From the NCBI GenBank assembly GCA_902796775.1, contig CADBQK010000427.1:1-21190 (forward strand): 21,190 nt of DNA, given 5' to 3'. This document shows, one piece after another, positions 1 to 8,823 of this stretch (the first letter of the stretch is position 1; the number at the start of each line of letters is the position of its first letter). Made by a program: the position numbers and the translations under genes. The stretch comes from an uncultured Lachnospiraceae bacterium. Lineage in GTDB: Bacteria > Bacillota_A > Clostridia > Lachnospirales > Lachnospiraceae. The notes under the pieces are model-generated. The model was not told where the DNA came from. It searched no databases and worked only from the letters and a program-made list of their open reading frames with translations.

Positions 1-66
1 GGGTATTCCAAAACCAGATGATTTCTATCAGATGATTTGCATATGAAGTAAAAATGATCATACCAT

Positions 67-106
67 AAAAAAGGCGTCCCGCTTAATCAGGACGCCTTTG
101 GTCTTT
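67..106. terminator. Intrinsic terminator, mainly for plsY
   Basis: A perfect 10-bp inverted repeat (AAAGGCGTCC at 70-79, GGACGCCTTT at 90-99) has a 10-nt loop. On the minus strand the stem runs straight into six T residues, so it should terminate the leftward plsY transcript. On the plus strand the tail is GGTCTTTT, a poorer U tract, so termination of anything entering from the left is possible but weaker. Confidence 0.85.
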
Positions 107-162
107 TACAGAAGGATACTTTTTTAGGAAGGGTGCTTCTTTGCAGAAGTGCAGTAATTGTA

Positions 163-810
163 TTATTCCTTCTTCTTTCTGAGAGATCTAGACTTTTCTG
201 CTATACTCTTAAAATCCAGTTTATTCTCCTCGCCGCGAAAGAGCCGGATGACATTCCCCCTGTGTCCGTAAAGCGAAAGAGCCGACATGATGATCGCGCC
301 AATCACCAGAATGCGGGAATCGCTTCGTCCATGGTAGAGTATGGCTACGATGAAGGGAAAGACCAGCGTATTGATGACCGAGCCAAACGACATGTAGCGT
401 GTGATAGCAACTGCAGTGAACTGGACAACGAACAGCACCAGGGCAAGGCGATAGTCGAGGACGAGGAGCACGCCCAGAGAGGTGGCGATGCCCTTTCCGC
501 CTTTAAAACCGAAGGCAGCCGGAAAGTCGTGTCCGATAATGGCTGCGATACCCCCTGTGAGCAGGCCGGCTGTTCCCGCCAGCCTTAAGCCGATCAGGGA
601 AGGGATCAGGCCTTTCAGGCAGTCACCCAGGAGTGTCAGGATACTCGGCAGCCAGCCGAGGCTGCGCAGCACGTTGGTCGTACCGGCATTGCCGCTGCCG
701 ACCTTGCGGATATCTTTCACTCCAAAAGCCTTTCCGACCAGTATTCCCGAGGAAATATTCCCCATCGCATAGCCTATAACAGCGCATAGTACAAGTTTTG
801 AAATTGGCAT
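163..810 (-). CDS. plsY: Glycerol-3-phosphate acyltransferase PlsY
   Basis: This is the integral membrane enzyme that moves an acyl group from acyl-phosphate to position 1 of sn-glycerol-3-phosphate, the first committed step of phospholipid synthesis in Firmicutes. The 215-residue length is normal for the family. All three family motifs are visible: the glycine-rich SGNAGTTNVLR around residues 39-49, GHDFPAAFGFKGGKG at 93-107, and HRGNVIRLFRGEE near 183-195. Several hydrophobic segments lie between them, and the C-terminal end is lysine-rich. The start is supported by a GGAGG ribosome binding site (minus strand, 822-818) seven bases upstream of ATG. The gene stands alone, divergent from hisH, with its own extended -10 element upstream and a terminator downstream. 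FakA, encoded about 12 kb away, belongs to a family that makes acyl-phosphate, the substrate PlsY uses. Confidence 0.96.
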   Translation of the reverse strand: MPISKLVLCAVIGYAMGNISSGILVGKAFGVKDIRKVGSGNAGTTNVLRSLGWLPSILTLLGDCLKGLIPSLIGLRLAGTAGLLTGGIAAIIGHDFPAAFGFKGGKGIATSLGVLLVLDYRLALVLFVVQFTAVAITRYMSFGSVINTLVFPFIVAILYHGRSDSRILVIGAIIMSALSLYGHRGNVIRLFRGEENKLDFKSIAEKSRSLRKKKE

Positions 811-911
811 GTTCTATCCTCCGCACAGGAAGACCATCGATCAGCCCGGAGCTGGTCATGCCGGCCTGCCTGTGAATTGATTCTTATAAGTATTAAAAAA
901 TCTCCGGCTTT

Positions 912-920
912 ATTATAACA
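912..920 (-). promoter_or_regulatory. Extended -10 promoter element for plsY
   Basis: On the minus strand TGTTATAAT (920-912) is a perfect extended -10 (TGnTATAAT). No good -35 hexamer lies 16-18 bases upstream, which is tolerated with an extended -10. It lies about 100 bases upstream of the plsY start codon, inside the otherwise gene-free stretch 811-1090. Confidence 0.6.
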
Positions 921-984
921 CACTTATACAGTATACGGAGAGGGAATTTTCAGGAGCCTGATCTGCCTTCCTTTCAGTTTACAG

Positions 985-1013
985 TTGAAAACAGGTGCCT
1001 TTTACGATATAGT
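985..1013 (+). promoter_or_regulatory. Sigma-A type promoter for hisH-hisF
   Basis: TTGAAA (985-990) and TATAGT (1008-1013) are separated by exactly 17 bases. The spacing to the hisH ATG leaves a leader of roughly 70 nt. Confidence 0.65.
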
Positions 1014-1045
1014 ACCTAGAAAAGGCTAGTCGGCAATTCGTTAGG

Positions 1046-1078
1046 GGAACGTCAGCGGCATGTTAAGCCAGCCGTTCC
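1046..1078 (+). other. Leader hairpin upstream of hisH
   Basis: GGAACG (1046-1051) pairs with CGTTCC (1073-1078), with inner GC/GGC...GCC/GC pairing around a short ATGTTAA loop. The stem ends just before the hisH ribosome binding region (GGGAG at 1079-1083 area). It has no U tract and does not resemble a T-box or a known histidine leader. A regulatory role is speculative. Confidence 0.3.
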
Positions 1079-1090
1079 GGGAGAGTAAGA

Positions 1091-1696
1091 ATGATCGCAA
1101 TAATTGATTATGATGCCGGGAACATGATGAGTGTAGTGAAAGCATTTGAGTTTCTGGGACAGGAGATCCGGGTGACACGAAAGCGGGAGGACCTGCGGGA
1201 AGCATCTAAGGTAGTGCTTCCGGGTGTCGGAGCCTTTGGTGATGCTATGGCCAGACTAAAGAGATACGATCTGATCGAGCCGATCCGGGAGACAGTCAGG
1301 GAAGGAAAACCCTTTATGGGAATTTGTCTGGGACTGCAGCTTTTGTTTGAGCGCAGCGATGAGGCACCTGGCGCGTCAGGGCTTGGTATCCTGAAAGGTG
1401 ATATCCTGCGGATTCCGGAGGCCCCCGGTCTGAAGATTCCGCATATGGGATGGAACGATCTCCATATGGAAAAGGATTCCCGTATCTTCACCGGGCTGGG
1501 AGAAAAGCCGTACGTTTATTTTGTCCATTCCTATTATCTGAAAGCATCGGATCCGTCCGATGTGGCTGCAACGACAAAATACGGGGTGCGTATCGACGCT
1601 GCTGTGGAACGTGATAACGTGTTTGCCTCTCAGTTCCATCCGGAAAAGAGCAGTCAGACCGGGATGAAGATCCTTCAGAATTTTGCAGCTCTGTAG
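1091..1696 (+). CDS. hisH: Imidazole glycerol phosphate synthase, glutaminase subunit HisH
   Basis: HisH releases ammonia from glutamine and channels it to HisF for the fifth step of histidine synthesis, which also yields AICAR for purine synthesis. The class I glutaminase triad is visible: Cys79 in GICLGLQ, and His183 and Glu185 in FHPEKSS. The oxyanion PGVG motif is at 44-47, and the N-terminal IIDYDAGN typical of HisH is present. The 201-residue length is normal. The start ATG follows GGGAGAGTAAGA. hisF follows after a 100-base gap, and the two probably share the promoter at 985-1013. The usual neighbour hisA, which often lies between hisH and hisF, is absent here. Confidence 0.97.
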   Translation: MIAIIDYDAGNMMSVVKAFEFLGQEIRVTRKREDLREASKVVLPGVGAFGDAMARLKRYDLIEPIRETVREGKPFMGICLGLQLLFERSDEAPGASGLGILKGDILRIPEAPGLKIPHMGWNDLHMEKDSRIFTGLGEKPYVYFVHSYYLKASDPSDVAATTKYGVRIDAAVERDNVFASQFHPEKSSQTGMKILQNFAAL

Positions 1697-1796
1697 CAGA
1701 GGCTGCATTGTACATGATCATGCAGGATAATACGATAACGCAGGATAGAAAGAGTATCTTGCTAAACCAGATGTTGATGGAGGATAGGACAGGAAT

Positions 1797-2561
1797 ATGC
1801 TGACAAAACGAATCATTCCCTGCCTGGATGTGAATAACGGAAGGGTTGTGAAAGGAATCAATTTTGTAAATCTCGTAGACGCCGGGGATCCGGTGGAAGC
1901 CGGGATGGCCTATGACAAGGCAGGCGCAGATGAGCTGGTCTTTCTGGACATCACAGCATCCAGTGACGGCAGGAATACAGTCGTTGACCTGGTCAGAAGA
2001 GTGGCCGAGAAGATCTTTATTCCCTTTACCGTCGGCGGCGGAATACGGTCCGTGGAAGATTTTAGGGCTGTTCTGCGCGAAGGAGCGGATAAAGTATCGG
2101 TTAATTCGGCCGCTATTGAAAATCCATCTCTGATCGCGCAGGCTGCAGAGAAATTCGGCAGCCAGTGCGTGGTGCTGGCAATCGATGCAAAGAGACGGCC
2201 GGATGGCGGCTGGACGATCTACAAACACGGCGGCCGGATCGATACAGGGCTGGATGCGCTTGAGTGGGCACAAAAAGCAGTAAAGCTGGGAGCTGGAGAA
2301 ATCCTGCTGACCAGTATGGACTGCGACGGGACAAAAGCCGGCTATGATATTGAACTGACCAGAGCCATTGCTGATCTGGTGCCGGTACCTGTAATCGCAT
2401 CCGGCGGAGCCGGCACGATGGATCACTTTTATGATGCACTGACTGCAGGCGGAGCCGATGCAGCCCTGGCAGCTTCCCTGTTCCACTACAAGGAGCTGGA
2501 GATAGCTGCTTTAAAAGAATATTTGATGGGCCGCGGCGTCAGTGTACGTCCGGTTTTATAA
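1797..2561 (+). CDS. hisF: Imidazole glycerol phosphate synthase, cyclase subunit HisF
   Basis: HisF is the (beta-alpha)8 barrel that combines ammonia from HisH with PRFAR, giving imidazole glycerol phosphate and AICAR. Both catalytic aspartates are in place: Asp11 in [15 protein letters not shown] and Asp130 in VLAIDAKRR. Phosphate-binding loops GGGIRS (80-85 region) and ASGGAGT near the C-terminal end are intact. The length of 254 residues is standard. GGAGG lies about 13 bases before ATG, with a second AGGA closer to it. It is a true HisF rather than a polysaccharide-pathway paralogue, judging by the canonical N-terminal sequence. No convincing terminator follows before ung, so read-through into ung is possible. 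Confidence 0.97.
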   Translation: MLTKRIIPCLDVNNGRVVKGINFVNLVDAGDPVEAGMAYDKAGADELVFLDITASSDGRNTVVDLVRRVAEKIFIPFTVGGGIRSVEDFRAVLREGADKVSVNSAAIENPSLIAQAAEKFGSQCVVLAIDAKRRPDGGWTIYKHGGRIDTGLDALEWAQKAVKLGAGEILLTSMDCDGTKAGYDIELTRAIADLVPVPVIASGGAGTMDHFYDALTAGGADAALAASLFHYKELEIAALKEYLMGRGVSVRPVL

Positions 2562-2707
2562 GATTTGAAGCAGTTTTTAAAGAATAACAGCTGATTGTGA
2601 AATTGTGTATGGTCAAGGTGCAGGAACTGTGCTATGAAATCGTGACAGATGCTGCGGTTTTGGCAATCACCGGTTTTTTGGAAGTGTTATGAGGAAAGGA
2701 CAGGAAA

Positions 2708-3382
2708 ATGGGAGCTATAGCGAATGACTGGCTTGAGCCGCTTCGGCCTGAGTTTGGGAAACCTTATTATGCAAAGCTTTACCAGACCGTGAAAGAGGAG
2801 TACAGTACCAGAAGGATTTTTCCGCCGGCACAGGAAATGTTCCATGCGTTTGAAGCAACCCCTCTGGAGAATGTAAAAGTCGTGATACTCGGGCAGGATC
2901 CGTACCATGGAGATGGTCAGGCAAACGGACTGTGCTTTTCCGTCAATCCCGGAATCGCCCTGCCGCCGTCTCTGGAAAATATTTTCAAAGAGCTGCAGGA
3001 TGATCTGGGATGCTATATTCCGAACAATGGGAACCTTGAGAAATGGGCCCGCCAGGGCGTACTGCTTCTGAATACGGTACTGACCGTACGTGCACATCAG
3101 GCTAACTCTCACAGAGGGATCGGATGGGAGAATTTCACGGACGCTGCGATCAGGGCTGTGAATGAGAAAGACGCTCCGGTCGTTTTCATCCTCTGGGGAA
3201 GTGCCGCTCAGCAAAAGAGAAGAATGCTGAACAACCCGAAGCACCTGATCCTGCAGTCCCCGCATCCCAGTCCGCTCTCCGCCTACCGGGGGTTTTTCGG
3301 AAGCCGGCCTTTCTCGAAAACAAACCGCTTCCTGGAAGCAAACGGACAGACGCCCATCGACTGGCAGATCGAAAATATATAG
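2708..3382 (+). CDS. ung: Uracil-DNA glycosylase, family 1
   Basis: Ung removes uracil from DNA to start base excision repair. Family 1 motifs are all visible: the water-activating GQDPYHG at 62-68 (Asp64, Tyr66), the uracil-contacting LLNTVLTV at 120-127, and the leucine/histidine loop HPSPLSAYRGF at 186-196 (His186). The 224-residue length is normal. The start follows GAGGAAAGGACAGGAAA. The stop codon lies inside a 15-bp tandem duplication, so a second in-frame TAG sits 15 bases downstream. A strong terminator follows. The 146 bases between hisF and ung hold no promoter I would defend. Confidence 0.97.
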   Translation: MGAIANDWLEPLRPEFGKPYYAKLYQTVKEEYSTRRIFPPAQEMFHAFEATPLENVKVVILGQDPYHGDGQANGLCFSVNPGIALPPSLENIFKELQDDLGCYIPNNGNLEKWARQGVLLLNTVLTVRAHQANSHRGIGWENFTDAAIRAVNEKDAPVVFILWGSAAQQKRRMLNNPKHLILQSPHPSPLSAYRGFFGSRPFSKTNRFLEANGQTPIDWQIENI

Positions 3383-3408
3383 ACAAAGACAATATAGACA
3401 AAGACAAT
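3377..3408. repeat. 15-bp tandem direct repeat over the ung stop codon
   Basis: The unit ATAGACAAAGACAAT occurs at 3379-3393 and again at 3394-3408, with the match extending two bases to the left. Each copy carries TAG in the ung frame (3380-3382 and 3395-3397). This looks like a recent slippage or tandem duplication that left the protein unchanged. Confidence 0.9.
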
Positions 3409-3411
3409 CTG

Positions 3412-3443
3412 AAAAAGGAGCAGCCGCCTTGCTGCTCCTTTTT
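3412..3443. terminator. Bidirectional terminator between ung and the dehydratase-activase gene
   Basis: A perfect 13-bp stem (3412-3424 with 3431-3443) has a 6-nt loop. A run of five T ends the stem on either strand, so it can stop both the rightward ung transcript and the leftward 3459-7697 transcript. Confidence 0.93.
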
Positions 3444-3458
3444 CATAAGGCATTTGCC

Positions 3459-6400
3459 TTAAACCGCATCTTCTCTCGCTGTACCGGCCGTTGCCAGCAT
3501 GAGTTTGATCCGGTTGACCTGGTTGACCGCGCTGGCACCGGGATCGTAGTCGATGGCAACGATATTCGCCTGCGGATACTGATGGCGGATCTCCTTGATG
3601 ACCCCCTTTCCGACAACATGGTTCGGCAGGCAGCCAAAAGGCTGTGTGCAGACAATGTTCGGAACGCCTGACTTGATCAGCTCCAGCATTTCGCCGGTCA
3701 AAAACCAGCCCTCGCCAGTCTGATTGCCTTCCGATACAATAGGGGCGGCATATCTGGCAAGATCCTGGATATGGGCAGGAGGGGTAAAACGCCTGCTCCG
3801 GGCCAGCTCTTTCCGAGCTGTACCGCGGATCCTCTCCAGAAGGCGGATCGCCGCGTTTCCGGCAATCTGATTCTTCTTTGACTTACCGAGGTGCGTGTAT
3901 TTATAGTTGTTATTGTAGAAACTGTAAAGCAGGAAATCAAGCAGGTCGGGCATAACTGCTTCAGCCCCCTCCGCCTCCAGCAGATCGACAAGGTGGTTGT
4001 TGGACGCCGGGGAGAACTTGACCATGATCTCGCCGACGATTCCCACTTTCGGTTTCCGGATATCCTCATGGATCGGAAGAGCGTCAAACTCCCGGATGAT
4101 CCCGCGTATGTTCTGGTTGAAAGTGCGTTTCTGCCTGCCGGTCATGGTGTCAATACAGATCTGTCTCCATTTCTCATGCAGAGCGTTAGCTGAACCGGGC
4201 ACTTTCTCATAGGGTCTGGTCGCATACAGGACGCGCATGAATACATCGCCGTAAACGATTGATTCGATGGCTTCCTTAAGCATCGGGAAAGTAAAGCGGA
4301 AACCGGGGTTTTTCTCGATGCCCTGTGCGCTGATGGACAGCACCGGTACCTGGCTAAGCCCGGCATTGCCAAGGGCACGCCGGATAAATCCTACATAATT
4401 TGTCGCCCTGCAGCCGCCGCCGGTCTGCGTCATGGCCACTGCCAGATGATCAGGGTCATAATTCCCGGAGAGTACCGCTTTCATAACCTGCCCGACCGTA
4501 CAGATAGACGGGTAGCAGGCATCATTGTTGACATATTTCAGCCCCAGGTTTTTTGCCTCCTGGTCGCACTCCGGCAGAAGTTCCAGATTCAGATTGTGCT
4601 GGCTCAGTGCCGGGATCAGCAGGTCAAAATGGATCGGGGACATATTGGGGACCAGGATCGTGTGTCTTTCAGCCCTTGCTTCTTCCGTAAAAAGCATACG
4701 GTTATGCGCGCTGGACTGGAGGTGTCCGTGGATACCATGTTCCTCGCGAAGGCGGATAGCTGCGATCAGGGAACGGATCCGGATCCGGGCTGCTCCCAGA
4801 TTGCTGACCTCGTCGATCTTCAGACAGGTGTAGAGCCTGTCCGAACCGGTCAGGATATCACGCACCTGGTCTGTCGTGACTGCATCCAGTCCGCAGCCGA
4901 AAGAATTGAGCTGTATAAGCTCCAGGTAATCCTTCTGCTTGACCAGCTCCGCAGCACAGTACAGACGGGAATGGTACATCCACTGGTCGGATACGATCAG
5001 CGGCCTGTCGGGTTTTGCCAGATGGGAAACGCTGTCTTCCGTAAGTACTGCAAAACCGTAGGAGGTGATCAGCTCCGGGATACCGTGGTTGATCTCTGTA
5101 TCAAGGTGATAGGGGCGTCCGGCCAGCACGATGCCTTTGTTACCTGTCTTTTCGAGCCAGGCCAGGGTCTGCTCGCCTTTTTTCTGCATATCGGTATGGA
5201 CACGGGAAAGCTCCAGCCATGCCTCATGGACCGACCGTTTGATCTCCCGGGGATCAATACCGAATTCTTTTGAAAACTCCTCTGTCAGACGTTTTACCAG
5301 AACCTGCTCGCTCTCCAGTGTCATAAACGGATTCATAAAGCGGATCGAAGGATCCCGCAGTTCTTCTACATTGTTTTTAATGTTTTCCGGATAGGAAGTA
5401 ACGATCGGGCAGTTGTAGTTGTTGGTTGCACCCTCGGTCTCTACACGCTCATAAGGCAGGCAGGGGTAGAAGATAAATTTAACATCATGCTGCAGCAGCC
5501 ACATGATATGCCCGTGCACCAGCTTTGCCGGGTAGCAGACAGATTCGCTCGGTATGGACTCGATGCCCAGATCAAAGATCTCATGTGACGACTCCGGAGA
5601 TAGCACCACCCGAAAGCCCAGTCCGGTAAAGAACTTGTACCAGAAAGGGTAGTTTTCATACATGTTCAGGACACGGGGAATGCCTACGATGCCTCGCGGG
5701 GCATCCTGTTCGGGCAGCGGCTCGTAGCCGAACATCCTCTTCATCTTGTACTGGAAGAGATTGGGTACTTTGGACTTTGCCTTCGCCCTGCCAAGACCCA
5801 CTTCACAGCGGTTGCCGGAAATGAAGCGTCTGCCGCCGGGGAAATGGTTGACAGTCAGGCGGCAGTGATTGGTACAGCCGCCGCAGCGGGTCATGCTTGT
5901 CCTGTAGGTAAGGCCGATGATCTCATCCAGAGGAAGCATGGTCGTTTCCTGACCTTTATACCGGTCGCGGGCAATCAGAGCCGCGCCGAAAGCGCCCATG
6001 ATACCGGCAATATTCGGGCGGACCGCCCTGCAGCCGGAGATCAGTTCAAACGCACGAAGGACAGCATCGTTGTAGAACGTACCTCCCTGTACAACGACCT
6101 TCTCACCCAGTTCTTTGGGGTCTGTCAGCTTGATGACCTTGTAAAGTGCATTCTTAATGACAGAGTAAGCCAGTCCTGCAGAGATATCCCCCACCAGAGC
6201 TCCCTCTTTCTGCGCCTGCTTGACATTGGAATTCATAAAGACTGTGCATCTGGTCCCAAGGTCTACGGGCTGGGGCGCATCAAGAGCTACCTTTGCAAAA
6301 TCTTCCACCGAGTAGTTCAGAGAGTTGGCGAAAGTCTCGATGAAGGAGCCGCATCCGGAGGAGCAGGCCTCATTGAGCAGCACATTGTCTACAGTATGGT

Positions 6401-7697
6401 TGCGGATCTTGATGCACTTCATATCCTGGCCGCCGATATCCAGGATGCAGTCTACCTCCGGCTCAAAGAAAGATGCGGCATAATAATGCGCAATGGTCTC
6501 CACCTCGCCTTCATCCAGCATAAGTGCGGACTGAAGCAGTGACTCTCCGTAACCGGTAGAGCAGGAGCGGGCGATCCTGGCACCTGCAGGCAATCTTTCC
6601 CGTATCTCTTTGACGGCATCAATGGCTGTCATGATCGGGCTGCCGTTATTGTTATTATAATAGGAATACAGAAGCGTACCGTCCTCGCCGACGATGGCCA
6701 GCTTGGTTGTGGTCGAACCGGCATCAATGCCAAGGAAGCAGTCGCCTGTGTAATCCTCCAGTTTGCTTTCATTTACAGTGTGAACGGAATGCCATCTGCG
6801 GAAAGCCTCGTATTCTTCCTTGCTGCGGAAGAGAGGATCCATACGGATCGACTCCGGAGCCATATGCATATCCGATCCCAGAAGGGCCAGAAGGTCATCA
6901 ATCGTGGTCAGAGCTTCTTCTTTATAATTAAGTGCCGCACCGATCGCAGCGAACAGGTGCGAATTCTCCGGCGCGATGATCGCATCCCCTTCCAGCTTCA
7001 GCGTACGGATAAACGCCTGGCGCAGCTGGGGAAGGAAGTGAAGCGGACCGCCCAGAAATGCTACATTCCCGCGGATCGGTTTGCCGCAGGCAAGGCCGCC
7101 GATGGTCTGTCCGACAACCGCCTGGAAAATGGAGGCAGCCAGGTCCTCACGGGCCGCTCCCTCATTGATCAGAGGCTGGATATCCGTCTTAGCAAAGACA
7201 CCGCACCTGGCCGCGATCTGGTAAAGATTTTTATAGGAGGCAGCCAGCTGATCCAGCCCGGCAGCATCAGTCTTCAGAAGAGAAGCCATCTGGTCGATAA
7301 ACGCACCTGTACCGCCGGCACAGATGCCATTCATACGCTCTTCGACGTTGCCGTTCTCAAAATAGATGATCTTGGCATCTTCTCCGCCAAGTTCGATCGC
7401 CACATCGGTATGGGGGGCATGCGCCTTCAGTGCAGTGGCTACAGAAAAGACCTCCTGTACGAAAGGAATGCCTGCATATTTGGAGATGGACATGCCGCCT
7501 GAGCCTGTGATCATCGGATACAGGCTGCAGGGTCCCAGGACTTCCCTTGCCTTGCCGGTCAGGGCAAACAAGGTCTCCTGGATATTTGCAAAATGCCTTT
7601 CATAATCAGAAAAAAGGATATTTCCGTCCTCGTCTAATATGACCACTTTCACGGTCGTAGACCCGACATCAATACCCATACGGTATATTTGTTCCAT
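3459..7697 (-). CDS. Two-domain BadF/HgdC-type activase fused to a 2-hydroxyacyl-CoA dehydratase-like region
   Basis: This 1412-residue cytoplasmic protein is of the acyl-CoA dehydratase activase-related class. ATPase domain 1 (about 5-260) has [10 protein letters not shown] and ELGGEDAK, with cysteines 126 (NGICAGGTG) and 165 (AARCGVFAK) where HgdC holds its shared 4Fe-4S cluster. ATPase domain 2 (about 320-578) has [10 protein letters not shown] and DIGGQDMK, with Cys445/449 and Cys484. A cysteine cluster (605, 608, 612, 631) leads into a DUF2229-like region (about 665-900, Cys721, 746, 763). The C-terminal third (about 900-1390) resembles HgdB/double-cubane proteins, with Cys935, 1061, 1066, 1096, 1350 and 1356. 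Known relatives couple ATP hydrolysis to low-potential electron transfer onto an Fe-S cluster; the substrate here is unknown. ATG follows AGGAG at nine bases. It is transcribed alone from a promoter at 7752-7780. Confidence 0.88.
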   Translation of the reverse strand: MEQIYRMGIDVGSTTVKVVILDEDGNILFSDYERHFANIQETLFALTGKAREVLGPCSLYPMITGSGGMSISKYAGIPFVQEVFSVATALKAHAPHTDVAIELGGEDAKIIYFENGNVEERMNGICAGGTGAFIDQMASLLKTDAAGLDQLAASYKNLYQIAARCGVFAKTDIQPLINEGAAREDLAASIFQAVVGQTIGGLACGKPIRGNVAFLGGPLHFLPQLRQAFIRTLKLEGDAIIAPENSHLFAAIGAALNYKEEALTTIDDLLALLGSDMHMAPESIRMDPLFRSKEEYEAFRRWHSVHTVNESKLEDYTGDCFLGIDAGSTTTKLAIVGEDGTLLYSYYNNNNGSPIMTAIDAVKEIRERLPAGARIARSCSTGYGESLLQSALMLDEGEVETIAHYYAASFFEPEVDCILDIGGQDMKCIKIRNHTVDNVLLNEACSSGCGSFIETFANSLNYSVEDFAKVALDAPQPVDLGTRCTVFMNSNVKQAQKEGALVGDISAGLAYSVIKNALYKVIKLTDPKELGEKVVVQGGTFYNDAVLRAFELISGCRAVRPNIAGIMGAFGAALIARDRYKGQETTMLPLDEIIGLTYRTSMTRCGGCTNHCRLTVNHFPGGRRFISGNRCEVGLGRAKAKSKVPNLFQYKMKRMFGYEPLPEQDAPRGIVGIPRVLNMYENYPFWYKFFTGLGFRVVLSPESSHEIFDLGIESIPSESVCYPAKLVHGHIMWLLQHDVKFIFYPCLPYERVETEGATNNYNCPIVTSYPENIKNNVEELRDPSIRFMNPFMTLESEQVLVKRLTEEFSKEFGIDPREIKRSVHEAWLELSRVHTDMQKKGEQTLAWLEKTGNKGIVLAGRPYHLDTEINHGIPELITSYGFAVLTEDSVSHLAKPDRPLIVSDQWMYHSRLYCAAELVKQKDYLELIQLNSFGCGLDAVTTDQVRDILTGSDRLYTCLKIDEVSNLGAARIRIRSLIAAIRLREEHGIHGHLQSSAHNRMLFTEEARAERHTILVPNMSPIHFDLLIPALSQHNLNLELLPECDQEAKNLGLKYVNNDACYPSICTVGQVMKAVLSGNYDPDHLAVAMTQTGGGCRATNYVGFIRRALGNAGLSQVPVLSISAQGIEKNPGFRFTFPMLKEAIESIVYGDVFMRVLYATRPYEKVPGSANALHEKWRQICIDTMTGRQKRTFNQNIRGIIREFDALPIHEDIRKPKVGIVGEIMVKFSPASNNHLVDLLEAEGAEAVMPDLLDFLLYSFYNNNYKYTHLGKSKKNQIAGNAAIRLLERIRGTARKELARSRRFTPPAHIQDLARYAAPIVSEGNQTGEGWFLTGEMLELIKSGVPNIVCTQPFGCLPNHVVGKGVIKEIRHQYPQANIVAIDYDPGASAVNQVNRIKLMLATAGTAREDAV

Positions 7698-7751
7698 ATA
7701 TATAATCTCCTGAGCTTTAAACTACTTTGATGTTTTATCTCATCGCTACTT

Positions 7752-7780
7752 ATTGTACACTATCCCTGCCCTTAATACAA
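7752..7780 (-). promoter_or_regulatory. Promoter for the 1412-residue activase gene
   Basis: On the minus strand TTGTAT (7780-7775) and TACAAT (7757-7752) are 17 bases apart. The -10 is good and the -35 is weak. It lies about 55 bases upstream of the start codon. Confidence 0.5.
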
Positions 7781-7851
7781 CATGGCGAATTCTTAAAAAA
7801 GAATAAATGGAACTTACGGTGGGATTATCTGATGACTAAAAGGCATTTTCG

Positions 7852-7880
7852 TTGACAAACCGAAGAGAAAAATCTATACT
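7852..7880 (+). promoter_or_regulatory. Strong sigma-A promoter for the rhomboid cluster
   Basis: A consensus TTGACA (7852-7857) is followed after exactly 17 bases by TATACT (7875-7880). It matches consensus better than most promoters in the window. It would give a leader of about 80 nt before the gene at 7970. Confidence 0.85.
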
Positions 7881-7908
7881 GGAAAAGGATGCCGGAAGCC
7901 TTAGGAGA

Positions 7909-7952
7909 GCATGTGCATTTTCAGCATTGTCAGCACATGTTATCGGAAATGA
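7909..7952 (+). other. Possible leader peptide ORF and hairpin before the rhomboid gene
   Basis: An ATG at 7911, three bases after AGGAG, opens a 13-codon frame (MCIFSIVSTCYRK) ending with TGA at 7950-7952, one base before the AGGAGG of the rhomboid gene. The same segment folds as CATGTGC (7910-7916) against GCACATG (7933-7939). Short frames like this also occur by chance, so this is tentative. Confidence 0.3.
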
Positions 7953-7969
7953 CAGGAGGTTTTTGATCG

Positions 7970-8785
7970 ATGTCTTTTTTTGACAGGTTGGAAAAGCGAT
8001 TTGGAAGATTCGCGATCCCGGGCCTGATGAAGTATATTTGCGCTTTTTACATTGCCGGATTGATCCTTCATACGACAAATCCCGCATTTTATTATGAGTA
8101 TCTGAGTCTGGACCCGGCAGCTATCATGCGCGGACAGGTATGGAGGTTTGTGACCTTCCTGATGCAGGCTCCGGAGACAAATCTGTTTTTCTTTATTTTT
8201 TTCATTTATCTGTATTATATGATCGGACAGACCCTGGAGATGGCCTGGGGCAGTTTTCGCTTTAATGTCTATTATTTTACCGGTGTGATCCTGACGATCA
8301 TCGGTGCTTTCGTTACATACTTTATTACAGGGCAGGTCTTTTATGCGGATACCTATTATCTGAACCTGAGCATGTTCCTTGCTTTCGCATTTCTGTATCC
8401 TGATACCAGGCTGCTGCTGATGTTCCTGATCCCGATCAAGATCAAGTGGATCGCCTATTTCGACATTGCTTTTTTTGCCTATGTCATTATCACATCAACC
8501 AATCTGGGCAACAGGGTCTGTGCACTGCTGGCGATTACGAACTTTATCATTTTCTATTTCGCTTTTATGAGAAAAGGCAGGGCATTCTCGCCCCGCCAGG
8601 CAAAGCGGCGGCATGAGTACGCAAAAGCAGTGAAAAAACCCCAGGGGATCAGTAAACACCGCTGCGCTGTCTGCGGAAGGACGAGCGATTCGGATCCGGA
8701 TCTGGAGTTCCGTTTCTGTTCAAAATGCAATGGCAATTATGAGTACTGCCAGGATCATCTGTTCAGTCACGAGCACGTACAGTAG
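7970..8785 (+). CDS. Rhomboid-like membrane protein, probably inactive, with C-terminal zinc-binding tail
   Basis: The 271-residue protein has about six hydrophobic segments (roughly 20-40, 70-88, 98-120, 130-143, 147-175, 183-200). The rhomboid/derlin hallmark GQVWRFVTF is at 55-63. The block LNLSMFLAFAFLYPD (131-145) sits where active rhomboids have GxSG, so Ser134 remains but the glycines are lost. TNLGN (177-181) replaces the usual AHxGG, removing the catalytic histidine. I infer a pseudoprotease. The basic linker (201-230) leads to HRCAVCG (C232, C235), CSKC (C250, C253) and YCQDHLFSHEH (C260), a likely cytoplasmic zinc ribbon. AGGAGG at 7954-7959 lies ten bases before ATG. It is the first gene of the plus-strand cluster and has a strong promoter. 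An active protease with unusual geometry is less likely but not excluded. Confidence 0.75.
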   Translation: MSFFDRLEKRFGRFAIPGLMKYICAFYIAGLILHTTNPAFYYEYLSLDPAAIMRGQVWRFVTFLMQAPETNLFFFIFFIYLYYMIGQTLEMAWGSFRFNVYYFTGVILTIIGAFVTYFITGQVFYADTYYLNLSMFLAFAFLYPDTRLLLMFLIPIKIKWIAYFDIAFFAYVIITSTNLGNRVCALLAITNFIIFYFAFMRKGRAFSPRQAKRRHEYAKAVKKPQGISKHRCAVCGRTSDSDPDLEFRFCSKCNGNYEYCQDHLFSHEHVQ

Positions 8786-8823
8786 GGAGATTTTTTGCTG
8801 ACAGGGAAAGGGGGTGACAAAGA

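Noticed and set aside
2..46. A short open frame at the left edge (GIPKPDDFYQMICI, stop TGA) that could be the end of an upstream gene
   Set aside because: Only 14 codons are visible and the other frames are also briefly open, so I cannot support a gene call.
1730..1760. A weak promoter-like pair TTGTAC / TACGAT between hisH and hisF
   Set aside because: Both hexamers are poor and the genes fit one transcription unit.
1488..2486. A 332-codon open frame antisense to hisH and hisF
   Set aside because: It overlaps two well-supported genes, has no ribosome site or recognisable domain, and its length follows from codon bias on the opposite strand.
2655..2680. A possible terminator (CGGT...ACCG then T-rich) between hisF and ung
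   Set aside because: The stem is only four base pairs and the U tract is broken by GG.
4446..5273. Long open frames antisense to the dehydratase-activase gene (also at 5844-6542 and 6780-7502)
   Set aside because: They have no start signals or domain patterns. The real gene has continuous family motifs on the other strand.
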